From an uncultured Oscillospiraceae bacterium (GTDB taxonomy: Bacteria; Bacillota; Clostridia; Oscillospirales; Oscillospiraceae), in contig CAUBIP010000001.1 of the NCBI GenBank assembly GCA_958436045.1, forward strand, positions 1 to 64,000: a DNA stretch of 64,000 nt, given 5' to 3'. This document shows positions 30,787 to 41,046 of this stretch, in pieces (position 1 is the first letter of the stretch; each line of letters starts with the position of its first letter). The notes beneath the pieces are model-generated. The model did no database searches. It saw only the letters and a list, made by a program, of their open reading frames with translations, and was not told where the DNA came from. Made by a program: the position numbers and the translations under genes.

Positions 30787-30815
30787 CCCCGCCCGGCGTG
30801 TATCGCCGGGCGGGG
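30787..30815 (+). repeat. GC-rich inverted repeat between ilvC and ilvD
   Basis: A perfect 12-base-pair stem (30787-30798 with 30804-30815, loop TGTAT) without a T-run. It is too stable to be chance but is not a normal terminator, since five further operon genes depend on read-through. Confidence 0.7.
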
Positions 30816-30927
30816 AGAAAATTGCACTTTTTCCCCGGCGCAGCTTGAAAAGACCGGGGGGTTCTTATGATGATGCTTTTTTCGGGGGGCCTGCGCTGCC
30901 GCACGGTCCCGGGATGGAGGGTTTCCC

Positions 30928-32592
30928 ATGCGTTCGAATCAGATCAAGAATGGCGTCGAACGGGCGCCGAACCGCAGCCTGCTGTTTGCGCTTGGGCTGA
31001 CGGAGGAAGAGATCCAGCGTCCCCTGGTGGGCGTGGTAAGCTCTTATAATGAGATTGTCCCCGGCCATATGAATCTGGATAAGATCGCGGAGGCGGTCAA
31101 GGCGGGCGTCCGCGCCGCCGGGGGGACGCCCATCGAATTTCCGGCCATCGCCGTCTGCGACGGGATCGCCATGGGCCATGTGGGGATGAAATACTCCCTG
31201 GTGACCCGCGACCTGATCGCCGATTCGACGGAGGCTATGGTCATGGCTCACCAGTTTGATGGGCTGGTCATGATCCCCAACTGTGATAAAAACGTGCCCG
31301 GCCTGCTGATGGCCGCGGCGCGCCTGAATATTCCGACGATCTTCTGTTCCGGCGGCCCCATGTTGGCGGGCCACCTGGCAGACGGCCGCCGGACCTGTCT
31401 GAGCCATATGTTTGAAGCCGTCGGCGCGTACCACGCCGGGACGCTGGACGAGGCCGGTGTGCGGGACTATGAAGAAAATGCCTGCCCCTCCTGCGGCTCC
31501 TGCTCGGGCATGTACACAGCGAACTCTATGAACTGCCTGACCGAGGCCATCGGCATGGCCCTGCCCGGCAACGGGACGATCCCCGGCGCGCTGTCCGCCC
31601 GGCTGCGGCTTGCCAAGCACGCCGGGATGCAGGTCATGGAGCTGATTCGCAAAAATATCCGCCCCAGCGATATTATGACGCCCGCCGCGTTCCACAACGC
31701 CGAGACGGTCGATATGGCGCTGGGCTGCTCGACAAACACAATGCTGCATCTGCCGGCCATTGCCCATGAGGCCGGCTTCACCATCAGCTTGGATGAGGCC
31801 AATGCCATTTCGGCCAAGACGCCGAACCTCTGCCATTTGGCCCCGGCGGGCGAGACCTTTATGGAGGACCTGGACCGGGCAGGCGGCGTCTACGCCGTCA
31901 TGAAGGAGTTGACGAAGCTCAAGCTGCTGGATCTCAGCGTCCAGACCTGTACCGGCAAGACGATGGGCGAGAATCTCGCATCGGCAATCAACCGCGACCC
32001 GGAGATCATCCGCCCCTGCGACAACCCCTATTCCAAGAGCGGCGGCATCGCTGTTCTCAAGGGCAACCTGGCCCCGGATGGCTGCGTCGTAAAGCAGTCG
32101 GCGGTGGCGCAGGAGATGATGGTCCACGAGGGCCCCGCCCGGGTCTTTGACTCGGAGGAGGACGCCATCGCGGCCATTTACCAGAAGAGAATCAAGCCCG
32201 GTGATGTCGTCGTCATCCGCTACGAGGGGCCGAGGGGTGGCCCTGGAATGCGGGAGATGCTCAACCCGACGTCCGCCATCTGCGGCATGGGCCTGGGCGA
32301 ATCTGTCGCGCTGCTGACCGACGGCCGCTTCTCCGGCGCGACCCGGGGCGCATCCATCGGCCATATCAGCCCGGAGGCTGCCGCGGGCGGCCCCATCGCG
32401 CTGGTCCGCGAGGGCGACCGTATTTCCATTGATATTCCCCACTGCACCATTACGCTGCAGGTCCCGGCGGAGGAGCTGGAGCGCCGCCGCGCCGCTTGGC
32501 AGTGCCCGGAGCCGAAGATCAAGACCGGCTACCTGGCCCGGTATGCAAAGCTGGTTTCCTCGGCGGACAAGGGAGCAATTTTGCAGGCATAA
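30928..32592 (+). CDS. ilvD: Dihydroxy-acid dehydratase
   Basis: 554 residues, Fe-S dehydratase of the Ile/Val pathway. Cluster cysteines lie in [11 protein letters not shown] and [19 protein letters not shown]; the C-terminal half has [23 protein letters not shown] precedes the ATG. A 154-base gap with a strong hairpin separates it from ilvC. Confidence 0.97.
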   Translation: MRSNQIKNGVERAPNRSLLFALGLTEEEIQRPLVGVVSSYNEIVPGHMNLDKIAEAVKAGVRAAGGTPIEFPAIAVCDGIAMGHVGMKYSLVTRDLIADSTEAMVMAHQFDGLVMIPNCDKNVPGLLMAAARLNIPTIFCSGGPMLAGHLADGRRTCLSHMFEAVGAYHAGTLDEAGVRDYEENACPSCGSCSGMYTANSMNCLTEAIGMALPGNGTIPGALSARLRLAKHAGMQVMELIRKNIRPSDIMTPAAFHNAETVDMALGCSTNTMLHLPAIAHEAGFTISLDEANAISAKTPNLCHLAPAGETFMEDLDRAGGVYAVMKELTKLKLLDLSVQTCTGKTMGENLASAINRDPEIIRPCDNPYSKSGGIAVLKGNLAPDGCVVKQSAVAQEMMVHEGPARVFDSEEDAIAAIYQKRIKPGDVVVIRYEGPRGGPGMREMLNPTSAICGMGLGESVALLTDGRFSGATRGASIGHISPEAAAGGPIALVREGDRISIDIPHCTITLQVPAEELERRRAAWQCPEPKIKTGYLARYAKLVSSADKGAILQA

Positions 32593-32641
32593 CGCGCCGC
32601 GCCCGGCGGGCACGGCGTACGGAAGAGATTGAGGTAGTATT

Positions 32642-34177
32642 ATGAGACAGATCAAAATTTTCGATACGACGCTGCGCGACGGCGAGCAATCGCCGGGCTG
32701 CAGCATGAATTTGCGGGAAAAGCTGCAGGTCGCCCAGTGCCTGGAGCGGCTGAAGGTGGATGTCATCGAGGCGGGCTTTGCCATTGCCTCCCCCGGCGAT
32801 TTCGAGTCGGTGCAGGCTATCTCCCGGCAGGTCAAGGATTGCTCCATTGCCTCCCTGGCCCGGGCGACGGTCAAGGACATTGATACCGCCTGGAACGCCG
32901 TCAAGGACGCGGCGGACCCGCGCATCCATCTGTTCCTGGCCACGAGCCCGCTGCATATGGAGTACAAGCTGCGGATGACGCCGGACGAGGTCCTGGCCAG
33001 AGTCAGCGAAATGACGGCCTATGCCCGCAAATATACCCCGAATATTGAATTCTCCGCCGAGGATGCGACCCGCAGCGACCGGGAATTCCTCGCAAAGATC
33101 GTCCGGGCAGCCATCGCGGCTGGCGCATCGGTCGTCAACCTGCCGGATACCGTCGGCTACACGACACCTGCGGAGATGCAGGGACTGATTGCGTATATTC
33201 TCGAGGCGGTTCCGGAGGCTGCAGGCATTGAGTTGTCCGTCCACTGCCACAACGACCTGGGTATGGCTACGGCCAACTCCCTGGCAGGCGTCCAGGGGGG
33301 CGCGACGCAGATCGAATGCACCATCAACGGCCTGGGTGAGCGGGCCGGGAACACGGCGCTGGAAGAGGTCGTCATGGCCATGCGTACCCGGCGCGATGTT
33401 TTCGACGCCACGACCCGGCTGGACACGACGCAAATTTACCGTGCCAGCAAGACGGTCTATGATATTATCGGCCAGCGGGCGCCGCTGAATAAGCCCATCG
33501 TCGGCCAAAACGCCTTCCTGCATGAGAGCGGCATCCACCAGCACGGTGTGCTGGCCAATAAGCAGACATATGAGATCCTTACGCCGGAATCCGTCGGCAT
33601 CCGGACGAATAATCTGGTGCTGGGCAAGCACTCTGGCCGCCACGCATTTGAGAGCCATCTGAAGGAAATGGGCTACACCCTCTCGGAAGAGGAGCTGCTG
33701 CGCTGCTTCGGCGAATTCAAGGTCCTGTGCGACAAGAAAAAGGTCGTCTCCGATGCGGATATTGAAGCTCTGGTCAGCCACAGCGACCGGGCCGAGACGA
33801 TCGAAAACGGCTACAAGCTCGATTGGTTCGCCGTCCATACCAGCAACTTTACGACGGCCACGGCGACTATCAGCCTCAAGCGGGGCGAGGAGCGCTTTGA
33901 AGAGGTCTGCCTGGGCGACGGCCCGGTGGATGCGGCCTTCAATGCCATTGATAAGATCGTGAAGCCGGTGGAGCATTCCTTTGAGATCTTCTCCATCAAC
34001 TCTGTCTCACAGGGCAAGGATACGCTGGGCGGCGTTACCGTCAAGCTGCAGGCAGGCGGCCGCACCTTCAACGGCCACGGCCTGTCGACGGACGTCATCG
34101 AGGCCAGTGTTCTGGCGTATATCGACGCGACGAACAAGATGCAGCATGCTGCACAGGCGCAGAAACAGGAGGCTTGA
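32642..34177 (+). CDS. leuA: 2-isopropylmalate synthase
   Basis: 511 residues, first step of the leucine branch. TIM barrel with TTLRDGEQSPGCSM and HCHNDLGMATANSLAG, plus a full C-terminal regulatory domain (LeuA dimer/leucine-binding; conserved end HGLSTDVIEASVLAYIDATN), so feedback inhibition by leucine is expected. Distinguished from citramalate synthase by overall motif pattern and its leuCDB context. Confidence 0.94.
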   Translation: MRQIKIFDTTLRDGEQSPGCSMNLREKLQVAQCLERLKVDVIEAGFAIASPGDFESVQAISRQVKDCSIASLARATVKDIDTAWNAVKDAADPRIHLFLATSPLHMEYKLRMTPDEVLARVSEMTAYARKYTPNIEFSAEDATRSDREFLAKIVRAAIAAGASVVNLPDTVGYTTPAEMQGLIAYILEAVPEAAGIELSVHCHNDLGMATANSLAGVQGGATQIECTINGLGERAGNTALEEVVMAMRTRRDVFDATTRLDTTQIYRASKTVYDIIGQRAPLNKPIVGQNAFLHESGIHQHGVLANKQTYEILTPESVGIRTNNLVLGKHSGRHAFESHLKEMGYTLSEEELLRCFGEFKVLCDKKKVVSDADIEALVSHSDRAETIENGYKLDWFAVHTSNFTTATATISLKRGEERFEEVCLGDGPVDAAFNAIDKIVKPVEHSFEIFSINSVSQGKDTLGGVTVKLQAGGRTFNGHGLSTDVIEASVLAYIDATNKMQHAAQAQKQEA

Positions 34178-34180
34178 CCT

Positions 34181-35452
34181 ATGGCTATGACAATGACCCA
34201 AAAGATCCTGGCGGCCCATGCGGGCTTGCCCCAGGTCAAGGCAGGCGACCTCATCGAGGCGAAGCTGGACCTGGTGCTGGGCAATGATATTACAACGCCG
34301 GTGGCGATCACCGCCTTTGATCGGGCGGGCTTTACCCGGGTGTTTGACCGGGAGAAGATCGCTATCGTGTTGGACCACTCCACCCCCTGCAAGGATATCA
34401 AATCCGCGCAGCTGTGCCATGAGGCCCGGGAGTTTGCCAAGCGCTTTTCCATCAAAAACTTCTTTGACGTCGGCGAGGTCGGCATCGAACACGCCCTGCT
34501 GCCGGAAAAAGGCCTGGTGGCCCCCGGTGAGTTGGTCATCGGTGCGGACTCCCACACTTGTACCTACGGCGCGCTGGGCGCATTTTCCACCGGCGTCGGC
34601 TCCACGGATATGGCAGCCGGGATGGCTATGGGCGAAAACTGGTTCAAGGTTCCCGAGGCCATCCGGGTCGAGCTGACCGGCGCGCTGCGGGGCTATGCCA
34701 GCGGCAAGGATGTGATATTGCACCTGATCGGCATGATCGGCGTCGATGGCGCGCTGTATCAGTCGCTGGAATTTACCGGCCCCGGCGTCGCCAGCCTGTC
34801 GATGGACGACCGCTTCACCATCGCCAATATGGCCATTGAAGCGGGCGCGAAAAACGGCATCTTCCCGGTAGACGAGAAGACGCGGGCGTATATGAAGGGC
34901 CGCACGGACCGCTCCTGGCAGACCTTCGACGCGGACCCGGATGCGGAATATGCCAGAACTGTGACGATCGACCTCAGTACCCTGGAGCCGACGGTTAGCC
35001 TGCCGCATCTGCCGTCCAATACTTGCCGCATCAGCGAGGTCAAGGGGATGCCCATCCAGCAGGCCGTTATCGGCTCGTGCACCAATGGCCGGATCGAGGA
35101 CCTGCGGGCGGCTGCCGCGATTTTAGAGGGCCGCCATGTGGCCCCCGGCGTGCGCTGCATCGTCATCCCGGCAACGCAGGCCATTTATCTCCAGGCGATG
35201 CATGAGGGCCTGGTTGATACGTTTATTACCGCGGGCTGCGCTGTTTCGACGCCGACCTGCGGCCCCTGCCTGGGCGGGCATATGGGCGTTATGTGCGCCG
35301 GAGAGCGGGCTGTTTCCACGACGAACCGCAATTTTGTCGGCCGCATGGGCCACACCAGCAGTGAGGTCGTTTTGGCCAGCCCCGCCGTCGCGGCGGCGTC
35401 CGCCGTCGCAGGCTGCCTGGCAGATCCGGCGGAACTCGGGAAAGGAGTCTGA
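34181..35452 (+). CDS. leuC: 3-isopropylmalate dehydratase large subunit
   Basis: 423 residues. Aconitase-type 4Fe-4S enzyme; ligands lie in [12 protein letters not shown] and [11 protein letters not shown]. The length is of the short bacterial/archaeal LeuC class. Three bases after leuA and two before leuD. Confidence 0.95.
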   Translation: MAMTMTQKILAAHAGLPQVKAGDLIEAKLDLVLGNDITTPVAITAFDRAGFTRVFDREKIAIVLDHSTPCKDIKSAQLCHEAREFAKRFSIKNFFDVGEVGIEHALLPEKGLVAPGELVIGADSHTCTYGALGAFSTGVGSTDMAAGMAMGENWFKVPEAIRVELTGALRGYASGKDVILHLIGMIGVDGALYQSLEFTGPGVASLSMDDRFTIANMAIEAGAKNGIFPVDEKTRAYMKGRTDRSWQTFDADPDAEYARTVTIDLSTLEPTVSLPHLPSNTCRISEVKGMPIQQAVIGSCTNGRIEDLRAAAAILEGRHVAPGVRCIVIPATQAIYLQAMHEGLVDTFITAGCAVSTPTCGPCLGGHMGVMCAGERAVSTTNRNFVGRMGHTSSEVVLASPAVAAASAVAGCLADPAELGKGV

Positions 35453-35454
35453 GC

Positions 35455-35961
35455 ATGGTAAAAGGTACGGTTTTTCGTTACGGAGATAATGTCGATACCG
35501 ACGTTATCATCCCGGCCCGTTATTTGAACGCGCCTTCGCCGGAGGAGCTGGCGAAGCACTGTATGGAGGATATTGACGCGGCGTATGCCACCAGCGTCAA
35601 GCCCGGCGATATTATGGTCGGCGGCTGGAATTTCGGCTGCGGCTCCTCCCGGGAGCATGCGCCCATCGCCATCCAGGCCAGCGGCGCGGCGTGCGTCATC
35701 GCCGCCAGCTTTGCGCGGATCTTCTACCGCAATGCCATCAACATCGGCTTCCCCATCCTAGAGTGCCCAGCTGCAGCCGAGGCAATCCAGGCGGGCGATA
35801 CCGTCAGTGTGGAGTTTGCCACCGGCGTGATCACCGATGAGACCACCGGCCAGGTCTTCCAGGCCAACGGCTTCCCGCCGTTTATTGAAGAGATCATTCG
35901 CTGCGGCGGCCTGCTGAAGTATCTCAAGGCCCGCCAGGCAGAACAGGGGGAATCGGTATGA
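35455..35961 (+). CDS. leuD: 3-isopropylmalate dehydratase small subunit
   Basis: 168 residues with the swivel-domain motif [15 protein letters not shown]. Partner of LeuC. Overlaps leuB by four bases (ATGA). Confidence 0.95.
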   Translation: MVKGTVFRYGDNVDTDVIIPARYLNAPSPEELAKHCMEDIDAAYATSVKPGDIMVGGWNFGCGSSREHAPIAIQASGAACVIAASFARIFYRNAINIGFPILECPAAAEAIQAGDTVSVEFATGVITDETTGQVFQANGFPPFIEEIIRCGGLLKYLKARQAEQGESV

Positions 35962-37028
35962 AATATACGATCGCACTCATCCGCGGCGACGGCATCGGTC
36001 CCGAGATCGTGGACAGCGCCGTGCGCGTTTTAGAGACCATCGGCCAGAAATTCGGCCATGAATTTGCGTTCCCCCGCTATCTTGCCGGTGGCTGCGCCAT
36101 CGACGCCTGCGGGCAGCCCCTGCCCCAGGAGACGGTCGACGGCTGCCTGGCGTCGGACAGCGTCCTGCTGGGCGCCGTCGGCGGCCCAAAGTGGGACAAG
36201 AACCCCGCGGCCCTGCGCCCGGAAAAGGCGCTGCTCGGCCTGCGGGCGGCCCTGGGCCTTTATACGAATTTGCGCCCCGCAAAACTCTACCCTGCCCTGG
36301 CAGGCGATTGCCCGCTGCGGCCCGATATCGTCGCCAACGGCTTTGACCTGATGATGGTCCGGGAGTTGACCGGCGGCATCTACTTCGGCGAGCGGGGCCG
36401 CCGCGATGGCAAGTACGGCCCGGAGGCCTATGATACCGAATGCTACAGCGTGATGGAGATCGAGCGGATCGCCCGCGTCGCGTTTGAGGCGGCCCGCAAG
36501 CGCCGCAAGCAGGTCATCAGCATCGACAAGGCCAATGTCCTGGAATCCTCCCGGCTCTGGCGGGAGACGGTCCATCGCATCGCGGCGGACTATCCCGATG
36601 TCACCTGCACGGATATGCTGGTGGATAACGCTGCGATGCAGCTGGTCCGCAATCCGGCCCAGTTTGATGTCGTTGTGACGTCGAATATGTTCGGCGATAT
36701 CCTCTCCGACGAGGCGTCGCAGATCACCGGTTCCATCGGTCTACTGCCGTCGGCCTCCCTGGGCGACGGCACCCGGGGCATGTACGAGCCGATCCACGGC
36801 TCTGCGCCGGACATTGCCGGGCAGAATAAGGCGAACCCCATCGCCACGATCCTCTCCGCGGCCATGCTGCTGCGCTACAGCCTGAACTGCGCCGCCGAGG
36901 CCGATGCCATCGAAGCGGCGGTCGACCGGGTCCTGCAGGCGGGCTGGCGTACGGCGGATATCGCAGGCAGCGGTACAGCCCCGCTGTCCTGTACGGAAAT
37001 GACGGAAAAAATCCTGGCGGAGCTGTGA
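35958..37028 (+). CDS. leuB: 3-isopropylmalate dehydrogenase
   Basis: 356 residues, NAD-dependent oxidative decarboxylase. [10 protein letters not shown] at the N-terminus, the conserved Lys/Asp metal site around [15 protein letters not shown] and [12 protein letters not shown], and [18 protein letters not shown] near the C-terminus. Coupled to leuD by overlap. Confidence 0.97.
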   Translation: MKYTIALIRGDGIGPEIVDSAVRVLETIGQKFGHEFAFPRYLAGGCAIDACGQPLPQETVDGCLASDSVLLGAVGGPKWDKNPAALRPEKALLGLRAALGLYTNLRPAKLYPALAGDCPLRPDIVANGFDLMMVRELTGGIYFGERGRRDGKYGPEAYDTECYSVMEIERIARVAFEAARKRRKQVISIDKANVLESSRLWRETVHRIAADYPDVTCTDMLVDNAAMQLVRNPAQFDVVVTSNMFGDILSDEASQITGSIGLLPSASLGDGTRGMYEPIHGSAPDIAGQNKANPIATILSAAMLLRYSLNCAAEADAIEAAVDRVLQAGWRTADIAGSGTAPLSCTEMTEKILAEL

Positions 37029-37032
37029 TGCC

Positions 37033-38346
37033 ATGGATGAGCTGACTGCAAAACTGGTATTATTCAGCGAGCTGGGTGAGGAGAGCATCCTCTCTCAGCT
37101 GGCGTCTGTCTACCGCGACTGGAAGCAGGGGGCAATGTCCCGCGCTGCGCTGGCCCAGCGGGTTCACCATCAGGTCAAGCGTCTGCTGGATCTGGCGACC
37201 CAGTATGGCTTTGATGAGAATCTCTGGCAGGATTATCTGACCTTTTTGCTGCTGACGACGGAGAATTCCTTCTCTCTGACCGCGGAGCGAGTCGGTGTGT
37301 CGGATGGGTCCATCCTCCACTTTGCCATGGCGGATCTTGCGGTGTTCCGGCGGCTTTTCTGCTGGGATTTTGCCTCCTTTGAGGCGGCGCTGGGGCTGGA
37401 CTGCTTCCAGGTGCTGACCCATTACCGTGCCATTGCCAAGCCGGAAAAGAGCTATTACCGCAGCGTCAGCGCCCTGGTGCGGAAAACGAGCCGCGCCTTG
37501 GCCCAGGCGGAGAGCACCGAGGCGTTCTTCCGCATCGTCACGACCTGCTACCGGGACTACGGCGTGGGGATGTTCGGGCTGAACCGGGCCTTCCGCATCC
37601 GCAGCGGAGCCGATGGCGGTGTGACATTTTTGCCCATCAACAATACGGATAAGACAATGCTCTCAGACCTTGTGGGCTATGAGTTGCAAAAGCGGGAGCT
37701 GGTGCGCAATACCGAAGCGTTCCTGCGCGGCCAGCCCGCCAATAACGTTCTGCTCTATGGTGATGCCGGGACGGGGAAATCCTCGTGTGTCAAGGCGCTG
37801 CTCAACGAGTATTATGACGACGGTCTGCGGATGATCGAGATCTATAAGCACCAGTTCCACGACCTGTCCGCCGTGATCGCGGCAATCAAGCAGCGGCACT
37901 ACCGCTTTATCATCTACATCGACGACCTCTCCTTTGAGGAGTCGGAGATGGAGTACAAATTCCTCAAGGCCGTCATCGAAGGCGGCGTGGAGACCCGCCC
38001 GGACAACATCCTGATCTATGCCACCTCCAACCGCCGCCACCTGGTGCAGGAGACCTGGAAGGACCGGGATGACATGGAGACGCGGGGCGATATCCATCAT
38101 TCGGACACCATGGAGGAGAAGCTCTCCCTGTCCGCCCGCTTCGGTGTGACCATCAATTTCAGCATCCCCAATCGTCAGCAGTACCATGAGATTGTCCAGG
38201 CGCTGGCGGCGCGGCAGTTGCCTCGGCCGATGGACGAGGCAGAGCTGCTGCGGCTGGCCGATCGTTGGGAAATTCGCCACGGCGGCGTCTCCGGCCGCAC
38301 GGCGCAGCAGTTTATTCACTATCTCGCAGGTAAGGAATCGGATTAA
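37033..38346 (+). CDS. DUF815 family AAA+ ATPase inside the ilv-leu operon
   Basis: 437 residues. An N-terminal helical region of about 200 residues, then an AAA+ module: Walker A YGDAGTGKSSCVKALL, Walker B RFIIYIDDLSFEE, sensor I ILIYATSNRRHLV, and C-terminal RHGGVSGRTAQQFIHYLA. DUF815 proteins are widespread AAA ATPases with no established function. It begins five bases after leuB and ends four bases before ilvA, so it is firmly part of the operon. No link with branched-chain amino acids is established. Confidence 0.88.
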   Translation: MDELTAKLVLFSELGEESILSQLASVYRDWKQGAMSRAALAQRVHHQVKRLLDLATQYGFDENLWQDYLTFLLLTTENSFSLTAERVGVSDGSILHFAMADLAVFRRLFCWDFASFEAALGLDCFQVLTHYRAIAKPEKSYYRSVSALVRKTSRALAQAESTEAFFRIVTTCYRDYGVGMFGLNRAFRIRSGADGGVTFLPINNTDKTMLSDLVGYELQKRELVRNTEAFLRGQPANNVLLYGDAGTGKSSCVKALLNEYYDDGLRMIEIYKHQFHDLSAVIAAIKQRHYRFIIYIDDLSFEESEMEYKFLKAVIEGGVETRPDNILIYATSNRRHLVQETWKDRDDMETRGDIHHSDTMEEKLSLSARFGVTINFSIPNRQQYHEIVQALAARQLPRPMDEAELLRLADRWEIRHGGVSGRTAQQFIHYLAGKESD

Positions 38347-38349
38347 AAA

Positions 38350-39546
38350 ATGGTAACACTTGATAAAATCTATCATGCCGCCTTTATTCTCAAAGAGGTG
38401 GCGCGGAAAACAGACCTCATTCAGGCGCCGCTGCTGAGCCACGACGCAGCGCTTTACTTAAAGACGGAAAACCTCCAGGTCACCGGCAGCTTCAAGCTGC
38501 GGGGTGCGTATTATAAGATCAGCCAGCTGACGGAGCAGCAGAAGGCCGCCGGCATCATCGCCTGCAGCGCCGGGAACCACGCCCAGGGCGTCGCCTTGGC
38601 GGCGACCCATCAGGGGGTCCACAGCGTCGTCTGCATGCCGGACAGCGCCCCCATCAGCAAGGTGGAGGCGACAAAGCGTCTGGGTGCGGAGGTTGTTCTG
38701 ACCAAGGGCGCGTATGACGATGCCTATGAGCAGGCGCTGCGCCTGCAAAAGGAGACCGGTGCGACCCTCATCCACCCCTTTGACGATGACGAGGTCATCG
38801 CTGGACAGGGCACCATCGGCCTGGAAATTTTAGATCAACTGCCGGATGTGGATGCGATCATCGTCCCGGTGGGCGGCGGCGGGCTTATCTCCGGCGTGGC
38901 CTTTGCCGTCAAGCAACTACAGCCGTCTGTCAAAATCTACGGTGTACAGGCGGAAAATGCCCCCAGCATGTTTGAGAGCCACCGGGAGGGCCATCAAATC
39001 ACTTTGGGTACGGTCAAGACCTTTGCCGACGGCATTGCCGTCAAGCACCCGGGGGATACGACATTCTCCATGGTCGAGCAGTATGTAGACGGCATCGTCA
39101 CGGTATCAGAGGACGAGATCGCCGCGGCGATCCTGGCCATGATTGAAAAGCAGAAGCTGATTGCCGAGGGCGCCGGTGCGGTGAGTGTTGCGGCTGCGAT
39201 GTTCGGCAAGCTGCCGATTGCGGGGAAGAAGGCAGTGTGCCTTGTCTCCGGCGGCAATATCGACGTCAATATCCTCTCCCGGGTCATCACCCGCGGCTTG
39301 GTCACCTCTGGTCGTAATGCCAACCTGCTCATTGCTCTGGAGGATAAGCCGGGCCAACTGGTGGGCGTCAGTGAGATTATCGCGGCCTGCGGTGCCAATG
39401 TCGTCGGCGTCCGCCACGAAAGATCGGACCCCAACATGGCAATTTCCAGCTGCTTCCTGCGTGTTAGCATGGAGACGCGGGACTTTGAACAGATCGCGCA
39501 GATCCGCGCCAAACTGACAGAAGCGGGCTTCCAGATCGTGAACTAA
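38350..39546 (+). CDS. ilvA: Threonine ammonia-lyase (threonine deaminase)
   Basis: 398 residues, PLP enzyme converting threonine to 2-oxobutanoate, the entry to isoleucine. PLP lysine in LQVTGSFKLRGAYYK, glycine loop IVPVGGGGLISG, and a single C-terminal ACT-like domain (LLIALEDKPGQLVGVSEII). Length and single ACT domain fit the short, ~400-residue form also used by catabolic enzymes; operon context favours the biosynthetic role. Last gene before a strong terminator. Confidence 0.94.
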   Translation: MVTLDKIYHAAFILKEVARKTDLIQAPLLSHDAALYLKTENLQVTGSFKLRGAYYKISQLTEQQKAAGIIACSAGNHAQGVALAATHQGVHSVVCMPDSAPISKVEATKRLGAEVVLTKGAYDDAYEQALRLQKETGATLIHPFDDDEVIAGQGTIGLEILDQLPDVDAIIVPVGGGGLISGVAFAVKQLQPSVKIYGVQAENAPSMFESHREGHQITLGTVKTFADGIAVKHPGDTTFSMVEQYVDGIVTVSEDEIAAAILAMIEKQKLIAEGAGAVSVAAAMFGKLPIAGKKAVCLVSGGNIDVNILSRVITRGLVTSGRNANLLIALEDKPGQLVGVSEIIAACGANVVGVRHERSDPNMAISSCFLRVSMETRDFEQIAQIRAKLTEAGFQIVN

Positions 39547-39583
39547 AAAAATCGGTCATGCGTTTGCGCATGACCGATTTTTT
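39546..39583. terminator. Bidirectional terminator of the ilv-leu operon
   Basis: A perfect 12-base-pair GC-containing stem (39551-39562 with 39567-39578), lengthened by A5/T5, with loop TTTG. It also lies at the end of the convergent sir2 gene. Confidence 0.92.
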
Positions 39584-40298
39584 ATACCTGAGAAAAGACG
39601 TCGCCCAGACTTTCGTGCAGGACGAGGTTGGCGTAGTCATCATAGGGCGTTTCGTCGCGGTTGATGAGCACCAGGCGCTGGCCGGTGTAATACCGGATCA
39701 GCCCGGCGGCTGGGTAGACCGTCAAAGAGGTGCCGCCGACGATCAAAAGGTCTGCCGTCTGGATGGCCTGCACGGCCTTTGTGATGCAGTCCTCGTCCAG
39801 GCTCTCCTCATAGAGCACAACGTCCGGCTTGACGATCCCGCCGCAGGGGCAGCGGGGCACGCCTGGCGCGTTTTTGACAAACTCTGCCGAGAAGAATTTA
39901 TGGCAGCGGGTGCAATAATTCCGCAGAACGCTGCCGTGGAGCTCGTAGACGCGCCTGCTCCCGGCCTTTTGATGCAGCCCGTCGATATTCTGCGTGACGA
40001 CGGCCAGCAGCTTGCCCTCCTGCTCCAGCTGCGCCAGCCGCCGGTGGGTGATATTTGGCGCAAAACCCAGGGGCAGCATCTTTTCCCGGTAGAACCGGAA
40101 AAAGTAGGCTGGATTCTTCAAATAAAAGCTGTGGGAGATGATCGTCTCCGGCGGGTAGTCGAATTTCTGGTGATACAGCCCATCCACACTGCGAAAATCC
40201 GGAATACCGGATTCCGTGCTGACGCCTGCGCCGCCGAAAAAGACGATGTTATTGCTCTCTGCGATCCAGTTTTTTAGCGTTTCGATGTTTGAATGCAT
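39582..40298 (-). CDS. NAD-dependent protein deacylase, Sir2 family
   Basis: 238 residues. NAD-binding GGAGVSTESGIPDFRS, TQNIDGLHQKAG, catalytic His121 in YELHGS, zinc cysteines C129, C132, C150 and C152. Removes acyl groups from lysine using NAD. The ATG at 40298 follows GGAGGCGGAGG and makes the N-terminus fit the family, but places the first 50 bases inside the end of trmD. Last gene of rimM-trmD-sir2. Confidence 0.92.
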   Translation of the reverse strand: MHSNIETLKNWIAESNNIVFFGGAGVSTESGIPDFRSVDGLYHQKFDYPPETIISHSFYLKNPAYFFRFYREKMLPLGFAPNITHRRLAQLEQEGKLLAVVTQNIDGLHQKAGSRRVYELHGSVLRNYCTRCHKFFSAEFVKNAPGVPRCPCGGIVKPDVVLYEESLDEDCITKAVQAIQTADLLIVGGTSLTVYPAAGLIRYYTGQRLVLINRDETPYDDYANLVLHESLGDVFSQV

Positions 40299-41043
40299 CG
40301 TCCTCCGCCTCCAATTCTGCGATAAACTTTTTCTCTGCCCGGGTCTTGTGGGGGAGGGTCAGCCGGGCGAAGAGATCTGGCCGCCGGTGCATCGTCCGCA
40401 AAATGGACTGCTTGCGCCGCCAGCGGTCCACCGCGCCATGATTGCCGGAGCGAAGGATCTCCGGGACTTTAAGGCCGTGCCATTGGGCTGGGCGGGAGTA
40501 CTGGGGGTATTCCAGCAGCCCGTTCCAGTGGCTTTCGTCTTCAAAGCAGGCCGCGTCGGACAGAACGCCGGGGACCATCCGGCAGATACAGTCGGCTACG
40601 ACCATTGCGGGCAGCTCGCCGCCGGTCAGGACGAAATCGCCGATGGAAATCTCCTCATCCACGCATTCGTCAATAAACCGCTGGTCGATGCCCTCGTAAT
40701 GGCCGCAGACCAGGATGATATTCTCATAATCCCGCAGCAGCTGCCGGGCCTTTTCCTGGCAGAATGTCGCGCCGCAGGGGGAGAGGAAAATCGTATGCAC
40801 CGGCGCGGCGACCTCATCGCAGATGGCCTCCCAGCAGCGGTAGAGGGGGTCGGCCTGCAAAATCGCGCCGTGCCCGCCGCCGTAGGGGTAGTCATCGACT
40901 TGGTTCTGCCGGTTTGCTGTATAATCCCGGATCTGGTGCGCCTCAATGCGGATAATATCCCGCTCCTGCGCCCGGCCCAGGATGGACTCGTTCATCATAT
41001 CGCCGACGGTATCGGGAAAGAGCGTCATAATGTCGATCCGCAT
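40249..41043 (-). CDS. trmD: tRNA (guanine-N1)-methyltransferase TrmD
   Basis: 264 residues, methylates G37 of tRNAs. Trefoil-knot SPOUT motifs: FLSPCGATFCQEKARQL, LVCGHYEGIDQRFID and ISIGDFVLTGGELPAM. Its last 16 codons overlap the start of sir2 in another frame. Follows rimM by three bases. Confidence 0.96.
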   Translation of the reverse strand: MRIDIMTLFPDTVGDMMNESILGRAQERDIIRIEAHQIRDYTANRQNQVDDYPYGGGHGAILQADPLYRCWEAICDEVAAPVHTIFLSPCGATFCQEKARQLLRDYENIILVCGHYEGIDQRFIDECVDEEISIGDFVLTGGELPAMVVADCICRMVPGVLSDAACFEDESHWNGLLEYPQYSRPAQWHGLKVPEILRSGNHGAVDRWRRKQSILRTMHRRPDLFARLTLPHKTRAEKKFIAELEAEDDAFKHRNAKKLDRREQ

Positions 41044-41046
41044 GGC

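Noticed and set aside
30865..32967. 700-codon minus-strand open frame opposite ilvD
   Set aside because: Shadow of ilvD: GC-rich third positions leave the opposite strand open. No ribosome site and no family motifs, while ilvD is certain.
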